Part shown: positions 39,811 through 51,138 of the stretch, in pieces
Numbering within the stretch: the first letter of the stretch is position 1
How the letters are laid out: the number at the start of each line of letters is the position of its first letter
Assembly (NCBI RefSeq): GCF_014529535.1
Contig: NW_023503416.1
Span: 496,001-560,000 of the forward strand
DNA from: Bradysia coprophila
Lineage: Eukaryota > Arthropoda > Insecta > Diptera > Sciaridae
Direction: 5' to 3'
DNA: 64,000 nucleotides
Translations under genes and position numbers: made by a program
Notes under the pieces: model-generated
What the model saw: the letters and a program-made list of their open reading frames with translations, nothing else
Database searches by the model: none
What the model was told of the DNA's origin: nothing

Positions 39811-41720
39811 CAAGCTTCCGCTAATATCATTTAAAAATTGTAAGTAGGTGCTTCATATCAAACAAAAATTTACTGAATTAAATTTTTATATGTAACACGA
39901 CATGTATATATCTACATAATATGCCTGGACGCACATATCTACATATATGTATATGATGAACAAATAAATTAAAATGAACAAGGAAAGCATGGTACGAGCA
40001 ATAATAATAAAGTTCTGTGGACTTGTGGTTCATAAATTGTAATTGTTTTGTTGTCGAGGTACGACAGATATCTATCTTATATTTTTGAATTCAAATAAAT
40101 ATTTTCTAACGGACGAAAAGTGTATTATATTGGCTGGATTAAGGCATTTATTGACATTATATATGATGGCAATAAGTTTTTATTGTTATTATAGATATAT
40201 AGTCCGCCTTAAAGACGTTTGAGACAAGATAAAAAATGGATTTATTTATAATAATTGTTTAATTTATGGGCTGCTATTGATCAATTTATTTTTGGTTTCT
40301 TTGCTATGCCACACAGACAATATGCGGTTTGATAAATAAAAGGCACATTGGATTGTGTGTACACAAATTGTTTCGAAAAGTCCTAGTGACAAATGCATGG
40401 CACATTATTCTATTGGTGGATTATGTATCAAAACAATAATTTCAAAGTTTATTTTCATTAAAAAAGGAAGATATTAAAACAATTAATCTTTCAGAAATGG
40501 TAAGCGTATTGTAGTAATATAATCAATAAACCTTTTACTTTTGTCGTTTAAAGTATCGGCTAGTGTTCGATTTAAAAAATCTTGTACTTCATTTGTTTTA
40601 ACATACAATATACGAGAGCTTCAAACAGATCTCATCGCATTATATCTTTCGTTGCTGTCAATAACAGATGATTGCTAGTTTCTGAAAGGTTTTGACTGCA
40701 TGAAGTCGTAAACTAAAGAGAAAATCATGGAACAACTTTTGGTTCTAGAGAGCTGTGAAATGAAGTATATGTCGTCATTATAGCAAAATCCATTTTGTTA
40801 ACTTAAAGATAAATAACTTCTACGAAAAGAATGAAATTTGATAGAACTCCTGAAGTTGATCACAAAATTTGGAGGAAAGTATGCCCTGCACCTCCTGGAC
40901 AGTTACAAATCGAAAGAATTCCCACACTTGCATTTCTATCAACTATAAAGGCTTCACTTGACTTTTGATCAAGCAAATTGGTTCCTGTGAACAACTCCCA
41001 GAGCGTTGGCTTGTTATAAACATCGCAATAATTTCACCTTTTTGCACCACAAGGTTACCACAAAAACTATACAGCGCTGGGCATCTACTTTGTTTTCCTT
41101 GACTTATCTGCTACGAGAAAGAACTTTGTAACATCCACTATCGCTCCATAATGTGGTCGGAATAATTACTTATAAGTAAGATTAGTCAGAACAGACTCGT
41201 TATCATGTATAGAACTTAACTTCAGCTATTCATTCTTCAATATCCTGTAAACAAATTACCTGCTATTGTTGTGGCATTTGGTAATTACTTCTCTATGTTT
41301 TGATATTAACGGTGGCGAGAAAACGTTTTCTGAAAGGGTTCCCAAAAAATAGTATTCTTGTTAGCAAAAAAGCCTTATGAGACGCAGAAAAACCGTTCCA
41401 CGATATCTGAGCTGTTCCTTCCCCACGGTATGTTTTCATCAAGCAAAAAAAAGAAGATTTTAAAAGGATACAAAAAAAACAATCGCTAGCAGTGAAAAGA
41501 CTTCAGGTGAGTCAGAAAAATGGTTCCAATATCTCTATGCTGCTCCTTAGAAAAAACTTTTTTATTTTGAGTCCTAACGTGGATTTTTAATGTATCATTG
41601 TTCCAGAACGAGTCACTTTGGACCCGGTGCCTATCTCCATATTTTCGCCGTCATATTAGATTTGTCCACGTATGCAAGCTATACGAAAATTGTCACTCCC
41701 CCAATAAAAGCGCATATTAG

Positions 41721-42175
41721 TTCGCCTAGTCGGTTGGCCTGTAGAGGCGCCACCATTTTTTTTTATAGTACTTCAATATCACTGTACTATTTTTTTTGTG
41801 TAACAACTTCACATTGATTTATTCCCATGAAATATCACAGCAGTGAAGTTTGTTCATGAAAAAATAATTCAGTGAGAGCTGTCATTTTATGAAGAAAAGT
41901 GCTAAATTGTAATAGATTTTACCCTTAGTTTCTAAACTCCATTTTCCTATAGGAGAATGGAGTTTAGAAACTAAGGGTAAAATCTATTACAATTTAGCAC
42001 TTTTCTTCATAAAATGACAGCTCTCACTGAATTATTTTTTCATGAACAAACTTCACTGCTGTGATATTCCATGGGAATGAATCAATCTGAAGTTGTTACA
42101 CAAAAAAATAGTCCAGTGAGATTGAAGTACTATAAAAAAAATGTGGCGCCTCTACAGGCCAACCGACTAGGCGAA
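41721..42175. repeat. 455-bp near-perfect palindrome
   Basis: The left arm (41721-41949) and right arm (41950-42175) are reverse complements with only about ten differences and a few 1-base indels. There is no spacer: the centre is the perfect palindrome TCCTATAGGA at 41945-41954. The outer ends are TTCGCCTAGTCGG and CCGACTAGGCGAA. There is no coding capacity. It ends 570 bp upstream of the POLE4 start. A transcript crossing it would form a long hairpin. Confidence 0.92.
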
Positions 42176-42745
42176 TTGTGGCTTTACACTATTCACTTCT
42201 GTTTGGGAATATATACCATGTTAGACCATATAAACCATTGGTTAAAAATAGCTCCGATGGAACCAGGTTCACTTTTTGAAAATATCAAGAACTTATCATT
42301 ATCCGGCTCCATTTTTAAGCATGAATTCGCAATGAGATTTGTATAACCGTTTCCCGCCCTCGCTTTCTTTAATAGCGAAATTCGTAGCACTCACCGACAA
42401 AAGTCATTGCGCCATTAACCTACATGAAAATCCTTACGTCTATATTATTATCTATTGCCACACTGTCGGATACACTTCAGTTTCTCATCCATGGAATTAC
42501 AACTTTATGAGATTCTTCCAGCCATCGAAGCAGGATTGCTTTTGTAAAAAAAAACTGTAACCTGGATATACAATGAACACTGAATTCGACTCTGCTTATA
42601 AAAGACATCACTGATGCTGTCAACACTGGTTTTATTTTCCCACCAGTTTTGTTGTCAGTTTCTGTCATAAAAATTTTGTATTTTGTTTTGACGATTTCGT
42701 ATTAATCATTTTGCCGATAAACAGCCCGCAATAATATCTCAAATA

Positions 42746-43178
42746 ATGGATTCACATACGAACTATGAAGACTTTGATGACATGGAAAACCCGGAAGATT
42801 TCACTGAGTCGCAGGGAATTCCTTCGGAGGACCAACACGTAAATGGTATGTGTGCAATTAACCCAAACCGAATTCTTGTACTCTACAACGATCTTGTATT
42901 CTGCAGTGGAAAAAGTGGTGGAAGAACGTTTGTGCCAGCTACCATTCAGCCGAATCAAGAGCATTATGAAACTGGACCCAGAATTGAATTTGGTGTCGTC
43001 TGACAGTGTGTTTCTGATGTCGAAAGTGACCGAATTGTTTATTAAGTCGTTAGCTAGAGAATCGTTTGTATTTGTCGAACAAGGCAAGAAAAAAACCGTT
43101 CAAAAGAAAGATGTTGATATGGCGATAAATGCTGTGGATGCTTTAATGTTTTTGGAGGGAGCATTAGACTTTAATTGA
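42746..43178 (+). CDS. POLE4: DNA polymerase epsilon subunit 4 (histone-fold)
   Basis: Two exons, 42746-42845 and 42907-43178, with a 61-bp GT-AG intron; 123 residues. The N-terminal ~35 residues are acidic (YEDFDDMENPEDF). The rest is a histone fold: LPFSRIKSIMKLDPE is the first helix and loop, DSVFLMSKVTELFIKSLARE the long central helix, and KKKTVQKKDVDMAI to FLEGALD the last. The order and the K-T-x-Q-x-x-D signature match POLE4 (fly Mes4) and, more distantly, CHRAC/NF-Y subunits. It should pair with POLE3 in the polymerase epsilon holoenzyme, helping DNA binding and histone handling at forks. AATAAA lies at 43417. The gene converges on Nup85, whose stop is 265 bp away. Confidence 0.9.
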
Positions 43179-43416
43179 ATTAAAATAAGTTTTACGAATA
43201 GCAAACTGGCTTTTTTATGACCTTCCTATCGAACATCTTTGAATGGATGGAGAGTCCTAAATTTATGGAATCCACGAGAAAGTTTCCAACGAGACTGGAT
43301 ATGCAATTCAGAAATAAATTGGACTTTAACGGCAAGCACCTCACAATCTTCTACTTCAATGTTAATAACCATTCAACGGAAACTTACCGAAGATCATCGT
43401 CGGACCTTATTGTGAA

Positions 43417-43422
43417 AATAAA
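43417..43422 (+). terminator. POLE4: Candidate POLE4 poly(A) signal
   Basis: AATAAA 239 bp past the POLE4 stop and only 21 bp short of the Nup85 stop codon on the opposite strand, so the two 3' ends probably overlap. Confidence 0.4.
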
Positions 43423-43442
43423 ACTTTGCTTTGAGCTCAAAC

Positions 43443-45898
43443 TCACACAATTGTATTTTCGTTAATCAACGATCTTGCTAAATTCCTGGCACAAGACAGT
43501 CGTAACAATGTAACAATTTCATCGACATGTTCAATGCGGCAATCGTTCAGCAAATTTAACGCCGTCGCTTTCCCAGACTCAACCATTCGCTTCTTCTTTT
43601 CGATCAGCGGAATTAGCTGATGTTCCAAATGATGTAGGATGATGTGGGTCTCCTTTGACGAAAAGTGTTGTTCTTTTGATTCAAGTAGTGGAATCGCATC
43701 CGCTAATAGTGACGGCCAAAAGCTGTTTAAAATAGAATCGAACCATTAGATATTTCCGAGCAAATGAATGAATGGGGCAAGCTCTTACTATTCCGGTGTG
43801 ATTTTCGAATCTAATAGATTGATCAGTAGTTCGGATGCCTGAGGAAATTCGCCACATCGATAGTATTGGTGAAAATCAAAATATTTAACCAAGAAGACCA
43901 AACGCGGTGATATGAACATTTTCGGTCCAATATTACCGATCACATCCGGACACAGTATGGTGCTGGTTTTTGCATAATTCTCCAAAAATTTGTCGGCGAT
44001 CGACGTAACAAAGATGCTGTCATGTGATCGAATAGCCCATTCGAGTGCATTTCCGAGCCGATCGTTTGCCACTGACCGAACGGCTTGTACTCGACAGATT
44101 TCTTGTTCTGAACGAGAGAAAGATAGCGAAGGAATCACATAGTTTTATCGCTTTAACTTTGAATTACTCACCAACTTCGATTAGTCCTTTGCGTTTAGCC
44201 ACTGCGATTATTTTCATGGCTTGTCTCTCACTGGATATTGGTATTTTCGGCAGCAATAGCTCTATTGCACCAACACCTGAAGCGAAGTTATATTAATGAA
44301 AGTTCAACATCTATGACAATCAGACAAATTATTCTGTACCTTCAACCGAACTGTGCTCCAAATAATCGATTCCGAATAACCACAGCGAATCTCTTGCCAT
44401 CAGACAAGCTCCAAAATCGAATAGCAATGACTCTCGTAGTGCTGCAGTGACGCTGTAAAATGAACCGTAAAATTTAGACTTTGTAGTTCAAACTAAGTGC
44501 CAGTCAGAAGCTTACTCCATCTGTTGATCACCCAAAATTTGTAATTGTCCGCAATGGCACAACAAGTCCGTTAAGTGTGTAACGAACCACTTGTTGTCAC
44601 ACATCAATTGAATGTCACGAATGACTTGATGCATATCGTTTTCCATAACTTTCAAAACAACTCGATCCAAATGGTTCATTGTACGTGAGTCTCGGAAACC
44701 CTTAGCCGATTCCCATCGGCGCAACCAAACGCCAGCATACGTGCCCAATTCAAAATACTTACAGCCCGGTTCGGTGTAAAACAAATATCCGGGAAGAAAT
44801 TCATACCAACATCGTGATTCCTTCGCAATATTGATCCACGCTTCCTGGTTGCCACTGACAAGCTTCAATCACGAACAGAAATGAGAAAAATTCTCGTTAG
44901 ATTTTCAAATTTGAACGAATTACCTTAATGATTTCCTCCAGCTCCGGTTCGGCAGACAAACAACCCGTCGCCAATTTCGATTCCGTATCCGTCACCCAGT
45001 ACTGCCATTTCGATTTGAATTTCTGCAGGGGCAGGCCACCGGTGACACTAAATATTGGCATAGAACGTAATATTTCGCCGGCCACTTGAAAACTGGAACT
45101 ATCTGCACTTGAATGCAATCGTAACAACGTACGTGCCACTTCCACTTGTCCTTGAGCGATCATGCCCTTGACCGTTTTCAAGAAATCGGCACTCGATTCC
45201 TCAATGTCGTCTCGATCGGCGAACAGCAAATCCGTGGCTTTACTTTCGTACGAAGGAAAATGGAATCGCACCCAGTCGAGCAAATGTGGCACCACAACAT
45301 TCATCGGAGCTGGATCAATCATTAATATTTCGCAGAGATGCCAAACACATTCAACTGAATAGAAAATGGTTATGTAGTTCTCAAATTCAGAAGTGTCGAC
45401 TTCCGTCCCAGAATTGATTTCGTCCTGGAGATTTTTCAAACATGCACGAACAATGCTTCGGTAAGTGCGAGAGAATTTCAGATAATCCGGTTTGGTCTGT
45501 TGCTTGGCCGCTTGTTGGATGTTGAGAAAAACACTGTTCGATTCGGCTATTAAACTCCGAAGAATCGGATTGCTGAATATGAAATTCGTTTTCAGGTGAT
45601 AAATATTGACCGAGTCGGCGTTTGCGAATTCGGTTGGCCCATCTTTAAATGATCTGGAAGTGCGTATAAGAAGTGAAATGGTTGTGTTTTCGCACAAGAA
45701 ACAAAAAAAAACAACTTACGATGTAAGGTGTCTGTAGGCGGAAACTGAAAGATTATCCTCGTGAATCCATTTCGCGGTAATGCCGGCTCTATTACACAAA
45801 TCGTCGGCGGGTATATACTAAACATTCCATGTTTAATTCGTATGATTTTTAATTGTTTGATTTTAACTTACATAAGTTGGAATTATTTCCTTGTCCAT
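43443..45898 (-). CDS. Nup85: Nuclear pore protein Nup85 (Nup75)
   Basis: Eight exons: 45872-45898, 45720-45817, 44924-45653, 44516-44862, 44340-44452, 44172-44276, 43789-44107, 43443-43722. All junctions are GT-AG and in phase, giving 672 residues against 656 in human. Nup85 is an alpha-solenoid scaffold subunit of the Y (Nup107-160) complex of the nuclear pore, bound by Seh1. Family landmarks appear in order: YRSIVRACLKNLQDE, ECVWHLCEILMIDPAP, HLLDWVRFHFP, EILRSMPIFS, HLTDLLCHCGQLQ, VRSVANDRLGNALEWAIRSHD, IGNIGPKMFISPRLVFLVKY and the C-terminal LRLSCARNLARSLI. The start at 45898 gives a very short first exon (MDKEIIPTY). It faces the EF-hand gene across a 1.9-kb intergenic stretch with MITEs and converges with POLE4. 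Confidence 0.95.
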
Positions 45899-46071
45899 CG
45901 CGAATAATCGAGTAAAATTAAAACAAGAGTCCTCACACCGTTCGTTGTTTGATGATATTTTATATCAGAGCTTTTGTGGTTATGTCAGATCAGTGTTGTC
46001 AGCGAATGTAAGTACTGTCACTTGAAGATTTTAGCGGATTCGGTGGTTATTCAATCTGTAAACGACAGTAA

Positions 46072-46207
46072 TACGGTGTTTAAGTAGAGCGAGATGGAAA
46101 ATCAAGTTGGGGTCTGCTGTCATCGATAATACAAAAGAATCTGACAGCAGACCCCGAGATGTAACAATAGGTTGTCGGTTCGCCATCTCTCTCACTAAAA
46201 CATTCTA
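46072..46207. mobile_element. MITE of the TACAGTGTTTAAG family, diverged copy
   Basis: The ends TACGGTGTTTAAGTAGAGCGA and TCTCTCACTAAAACATTCTATA are diverged forms of the TIR at 46378-46575. Inside, GGGGTCTGCTGTCA (46109-46122) and TGACAGCAGACCCC (46142-46155) form a perfect 14-bp inverted repeat. Confidence 0.6.
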
Positions 46208-46377
46208 TATAACGGCAAAAATAAGGAACGATCGTGACTGTTATGATCAGAGCGAGAAGCCGAAGACAAGTTAATTATGACTTGCATTGGGATACTTTTC
46301 ATTACATTTTTACATACAATTTTTTGACATATCCCCCAAGGCAAGTTATAATAACTTGTCCCAATATATTTCCTTCG

Positions 46378-46575
46378 TATACAGTGTTTAAGGAGAGCGA
46401 AAACCAGTTAAATTTAATTGGTCTCGGGATCAGCTGTCAAATATTCATCAATGAAAAAAGAAATTGAGAGTTGAGCCTATTTTAAATTTGTATGTGATTA
46501 CTCTCATTTTGACGTGTGACCCCGAGACCAGTTTAAACAAAGTGGTCAAAAATCGCTCTCCTTAAACACTGTATA
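46378..46575. mobile_element. Tc1/mariner-type MITE, 198 bp
   Basis: Perfect 23-bp terminal inverted repeats: a TATACAGTGTTTAAGGAGAG start followed by CGA at 46378-46400, and its complement at 46553-46575. A CAGTG terminus beside TA is typical of Tc1/mariner non-autonomous elements. The interior has matching GGTCTCGG / CCCGAGACC blocks. Confidence 0.8.
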
Positions 46576-46577
46576 GA

Positions 46578-46712
46578 TTGTTAAGTGAGAGCGATTTTTG
46601 CATAACTGGTCCCGCGGCCTTTGTTTGTAAACAGAGTTCGGCTCTCAATTTTATTTTTCATTCATGAACTTTTGACCCGATACCATTTAAATTCGCTCTC
46701 CTTCAACACTCT
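46578..46712. mobile_element. MITE of the same family, third copy (diverged)
   Basis: GTTAAGTGAGAGCGATTTTT on the left and TCGCTCTCCTTCAACACT on the right, abutting the previous copy. Together with the first copy this makes three related elements in about 640 bp, upstream of both Nup85 and the EF-hand gene. Confidence 0.6.
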
Positions 46713-47290
46713 TAAAGTAATAGTACATTACGCCCTCCTTGTTTGGTAATTTTATTTTTTTTTGTGTCGAGAGGGAGGTTTGTATGAAATTTTCGCAAGA
46801 GCCGTTGACACTTGCGATAATTTTCATTTTTGCAGGGCTTCGCAAGTGAATTACCTTACGTTTGGACGAGGGATTATTACCTCACACGGTGGAGCTGAAC
46901 AAATTTTGAATAAACGTGTCACTTTACATCCAGGTTTTTTTCATAATTGAGTTGGGGAGGGAAGTGCTATTCAAGTAAACAAGTTTTAGCAAAATCCCCT
47001 GAGCTGTTTCTGAGAACCAGCACCAGGGTCAGTCTGGGCTTGTGTAACAGTGGGGACTGAAGACTAACATTGGAATTAGTAGAGGCTAAAATTCTAAGGT
47101 TTTCAAGTCAAAATTTCACCATGTTGAAAGACTGATATCTTCATAACGAAGCCATCGAGGAAGCCTGTAAATGGTGACCCCAGACTAGTTTTGCAAACCC
47201 TATCGAATAATAAAAACTATAATTTTGAATCGAAGTTTTCTGTTACATTTTCAGAAATTGCATTTTTAGGCTACCCTTGGCGAGCTTTGG

Positions 47291-47556
47291 CCGCTTCTAT
47301 ACCTTACTAGTATGTGTATTTTATGTCAATGTGGTAGCTTATGTGATTGTGATAGCCTAGAGTCTAGATAATTTCTCTAGATAGCTCTAGATTTGCGAGT
47401 AGAACGACCTCGATGCAAAACTCTTTCGTCAATATTTCTTGCACAGGATCAAGTATGACACATTTGGTACCGTTGTAAAGCTTAGACTCTAGGCTATCAC
47501 ATAAGCTGCCACATTGACATAAAATACTCATACCAGTAAGGTATAGAAACGGCCAC
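47291..47556. mobile_element. Fold-back element with ~75-bp arms
   Basis: The left arm, 47295-47368, reads CTTCTATACCTTACTAG to ATAGCCTAGAGTCTAG. The right arm, about 47480-47556, is its near-exact complement. The spacer is about 110 bp. It ends 200 bp before the start of the EF-hand-repeat gene. Confidence 0.78.
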
Positions 47557-47756
47557 AATAATTTATGTTACTAGGTATTACTGGTTGAAAGTGGTATATA
47601 CTAGGTATAATTGAACCAACAGTGGATTCGTTGAGGCTTTATTACTAAAATAATTCTACAGTAGGCTGCGACTTTTGTTATAGAATCTCAGCAAAAACTT
47701 ACGGATTTCTGCTGCAACTAAGTGCTAAATTTAAAGTTTTCAATTCCCAAATTAAA

Positions 47757-50700
47757 ATGGCTGATGATAAGAATATGGTACTTCGAATTGTTGTTTTGAA
47801 AAGAAAATTCGAATTCATAAAATAATTAATTTAGTATGGACCTCAGCTCGTTCACGTGTGGCGGACATGCAACAAAATCCGTTCGGCAGTATTTAAAACG
47901 AAATTGAATTTGTGGGACTGTTTTAAATGCAGTGATCCGTCCAAGAATACGTTGATTTCGGGTAAATTTTCCTATCCATAGCAGTCTAACGGGAAAAAAA
48001 ACTAAAACATCATTTTACAGAATCAAAGTTCATAACCATTTTAACGACTAATCTGAAGGACACAGTCGGTTTAACGGATCAGGAAATTAATGAACTAACT
48101 GACTACTTTAAAGTACAAAATGGACAAATCGCCTACGCTCAATTCTGTAGCGTTATTCACGATAATGGTAGGATAGGAGCTGATTAGTTAATCAGAGCTT
48201 TTCTCAGAAACTGACATCTTTCTCACGTCCTTTCAGAACCACATCCAACATATAATCTAGACTTTGTGACTGGTCTCGAATGGGAAGATAATCTAGCCAC
48301 AAACCGTTTATCGAGCTCCGAGAACCGTCGTATCAGAGTTCTTCTAACAAAAATTGCGAACACTGTTCGACTTCGTGATGTAGTTTTCAAGCCATATTTT
48401 CAAGATTATGAACTAGTAAGAGTCACAATTACCCATTCGTCATGTAGATTAAATATTTTCGTTTCTCATCATAAGGTTGCTAAGAACTCCGGGACTGTTA
48501 CGTTGGCTCATTTTGCCCGAGTTCTGCATTTTCTTAAAATTAATGTTTCTGCGGAGGAATTTCAATTGTTACTTAAACGATTCATTAAGGACTCATATAC
48601 CGTCAATTATGTAGCTTTCGTGGAAGAGATCGAAAGTATTGTTCGAAAGTTGGACTCGAAACGTTTAATAGATTTTTCTCAGGTAATTAAAGCTACAGCA
48701 GCCACACTCAATTAAAGGTAAAAAGAAAAATTTACGTCACAGGATATCGTAGAAAATTTCCCAGGGAAAGTGATAACAGCCAATTTGCCGAAGCTGCCAA
48801 GACCAGAAATCGACAATGTTTGCATAAGTGACGTATTCGGGAATGCGCCATCATCTCATCCAGTTTTTACCAAGACAAGAGACAACATGATTTTCGAGGA
48901 GGTTCTTAAAATTCTTATACTAAATCACAACCATGTTGATGCACTCAATGTATTGTTTATGTTTCAGTTGATTCAAAGAATCAAGCGGCATGTTTTAGAA
49001 AATAGTGTGCGTGTGAAAGACTTCTTCGAGGTAAAATTGGAATTTCTTTGACAAAACTACATATAAGCCAAGCTAAAACATTTATTTCAAGAAAATGGTT
49101 GTATTGCTGCAACCATTTTCCTGAAATTCAACGTGTAGCAATACAACTATAAACCACCCAAAAACATTTATATTTATCAGGACAATGATCCGCTTAGATG
49201 TGGATACATAACCAAATCTCAGTTCATTCGTGGCCTAGACATCCTTGGTGTGTCCAAATTAGGAAGACTGTATCTATCTCCACGCGAAATTGAAATTCTT
49301 TGCAGCAATTATGTCGATGAGATGGACTCGAGCCGCATTAATTGGAAAATATTTGAAATAGACATTGAAGAAGGTATGAAACTGGGCACTGCGTGGTGGA
49401 GTCGAGCGGGGTGTAATAAATCACGAAAATTCTCTAATCATATAGAAGAGTATTTTAGAGAAAAAAACCTTTTAGAAACGGCAAACGTGAAATAATAATC
49501 AAGTTTCTCTTCTTTGTTTTGTTTAAATCATCAAATAGTACTTGATGCAGAATCTCTTACTTCATATGTTAAAACACACATTTCGTTTATAAAAAGACAC
49601 CATCCGCAGAACTCGTCGCTTATTTTTGTAATCGTTTCGATAACAGATGACAAGTTGTTTGTAAAAGTTTGTTACTCACTCTTTTTTTTATTTTAGTTGT
49701 GTTACTCAGAAACTTAGACAAAAGACCCTATACTATTGTTGAGTTACCTGAACAAGAAATTTTGGATCTGCCAAAACAGGGGGTTGAGTGTTGGAACAAC
49801 CAGGACACTGATACAAGAAATTTTTGCGAAGAAACGGTTTTTCGCATTAAATCCAGAATAGTCAATAGACAACTGTATTTGGAGCCGTACTTCAAGGATT
49901 TGGATAGGTAATACCATTTCGAAACAGGCATTTGACGAACGAACTATCATTTGATTTGTTTATAATCAGATTCAATATGGGTCATGTGACCAATACTCAA
50001 ATGCGAAGAGTCCTTACACAATATGGCATTTTAATCTCAGACGAAGAGTTCAATGTTCTAGTGAAAAGATATGCAGATGATATGGGATTTAATTACATTT
50101 GGTTCTTGAAAGAAGTTGATCCCGAAGAATATCTTATTTATGCGCCTAGAGTACATCCCGTGCGTCCTTTTTATGTGTAATTAATTTACATCGTTCCTTT
50201 ACTTTAGTTCGAAGAAAACCGTAGACCTACTGTACCGGGAAACCACCTTCCAGACGAAAAGTGTGAGCAGAAAATGAATCAACTGAATATTATTCATGTT
50301 TTTGCAAAAGTAAAAGGCATAGCAGTTCGAAATCGTGTACGAATAATGGATTTCATGAAAAATTTCGATAAGCACAATGAGTTGTGCATCGTGGAAACTG
50401 ATTTTCGAAGAGGATTGAATTTAGCCGGAATACACCTTGAGCACATGGAATTGAATCTAATTTGTGAAGTGTAAGTCCCCGGCAATGGCCAATAAATTGA
50501 TCTAATTTTCACATGCATCCACATTAGATTTCGTTCGCCCCTTCGAAAGAATTACGTCGATTACAAACGCTTTTGCGATTCTGTTGAAGAAGTATTTTAC
50601 CAGGCCAATTTGGAAAGAGCTCCGTTGATTGTACCGCTCCAACATGTTCCCTCAGAAGATAACAGCCACAATTTTTTGAACTTTGATGAACGGCAATTGG

Positions 50701-51115
50701 TTTCTAAGGCGCTAATAAAATTGGCCAAATATCCAGACCAAGTTACCAATTTGGGTTCGCTGTTTCAGGTTAGATTTTGATGAAATACGAAAATGTAACT
50801 GATTTTGAATTGAATATATGCTTACAATGCTGACAGGATTTCGATAGTCGAAATTTCGGTACGGTAACACAAAATCAGTTTTTGCGGGTGCTGACGGCCC
50901 GGTCTATGCATGATTTAATTTCGCCGAGAGAACTCAATGTGATATGCAAATGTTTTGGAGTTCAGAAAGGTGAGAAAGATCGAAAATTTAAAATTCGTTG
51001 TTTCGACTTCAGGAAGAAATTTGTTTTTTCAGGTCTGAGAACGGAGTTCAACTATCGGTCATTCTTGAAAAATTTACATATTTTGTTCTGTAACAGTCGT
51101 CAACATCCATTTTAA
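47757..51115 (+). CDS. EF-hand-repeat protein, EFCAB6-like
   Basis: Fourteen exons: 47757-47777, 47835-47961, 48021-48167, 48237-48415, 48476-48682, 48743-48901, 48968-49030, 49181-49373, 49697-49907, 49970-50159, 50208-50470, 50528-50768, 50837-50969, 51033-51115. All are in phase, 738 residues. The protein is six copies of an ~100-residue EF-hand-pair-like repeat, with lines such as FFEDNDPLRCGYITKSQF, FQDFDSRNFGTVTQNQF and VSAEEFQLLLKRF. The loops follow D-x-D-x4-G-x-[VI]-T, two residues longer than a canonical calcium loop, and most lack the final Glu, so calcium binding is doubtful. This resembles EFCAB6 (DJ-1-binding, axoneme-associated) and related insect proteins; the role here is inference. 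Exon 1 is weakest. The 66-bp intron at 48902-48967 has a GTTCTT donor and is also open in frame. Confidence 0.82.
49520..49660 (-). repeat. Dispersed AAAGAAGTA-type repeat in an intron
   Basis: In reverse orientation: GAATCTCTTACTTCATATG to CGATAACAGATGA, inside the 323-bp intron 8 of the EF-hand-repeat gene, the longest intron of that gene. A sister copy lies at about 51575-51690. Confidence 0.5.
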
Positions 51116-51132
51116 TAAATGCGTCTGGTGGT

Positions 51133-51138
51133 AATAAA
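51133..51138 (+). terminator. Candidate poly(A) signal of the EF-hand-repeat gene
   Basis: AATAAA 18 bp after the stop codon; another AATAAA at 51114 overlaps the stop itself. Confidence 0.5.

Larger units (their letters stand above)
37980..41720. other. ptc upstream region, no gene seen
   Basis: No coding exon is recognised here. It should contain the ptc 5' UTR and promoter; I see no confident TATA box or initiator. It holds an exact Ci/Gli core at 39802 and dispersed-repeat copies at about 39345-39480 (forward), 40558-40690 (reverse) and 40760-40860 (forward). Confidence 0.5.

Noticed and set aside
42071-42346. 91-codon frame next to POLE4
   Set aside because: It begins inside the right arm of the palindrome and has no recognisable domain.
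47832-47905. Start MDLSSFTCGG for the EF-hand gene
   Set aside because: That frame stops after 23 codons. Using 47757-47777 spliced to 47835 gives a continuous frame into the conserved repeats.
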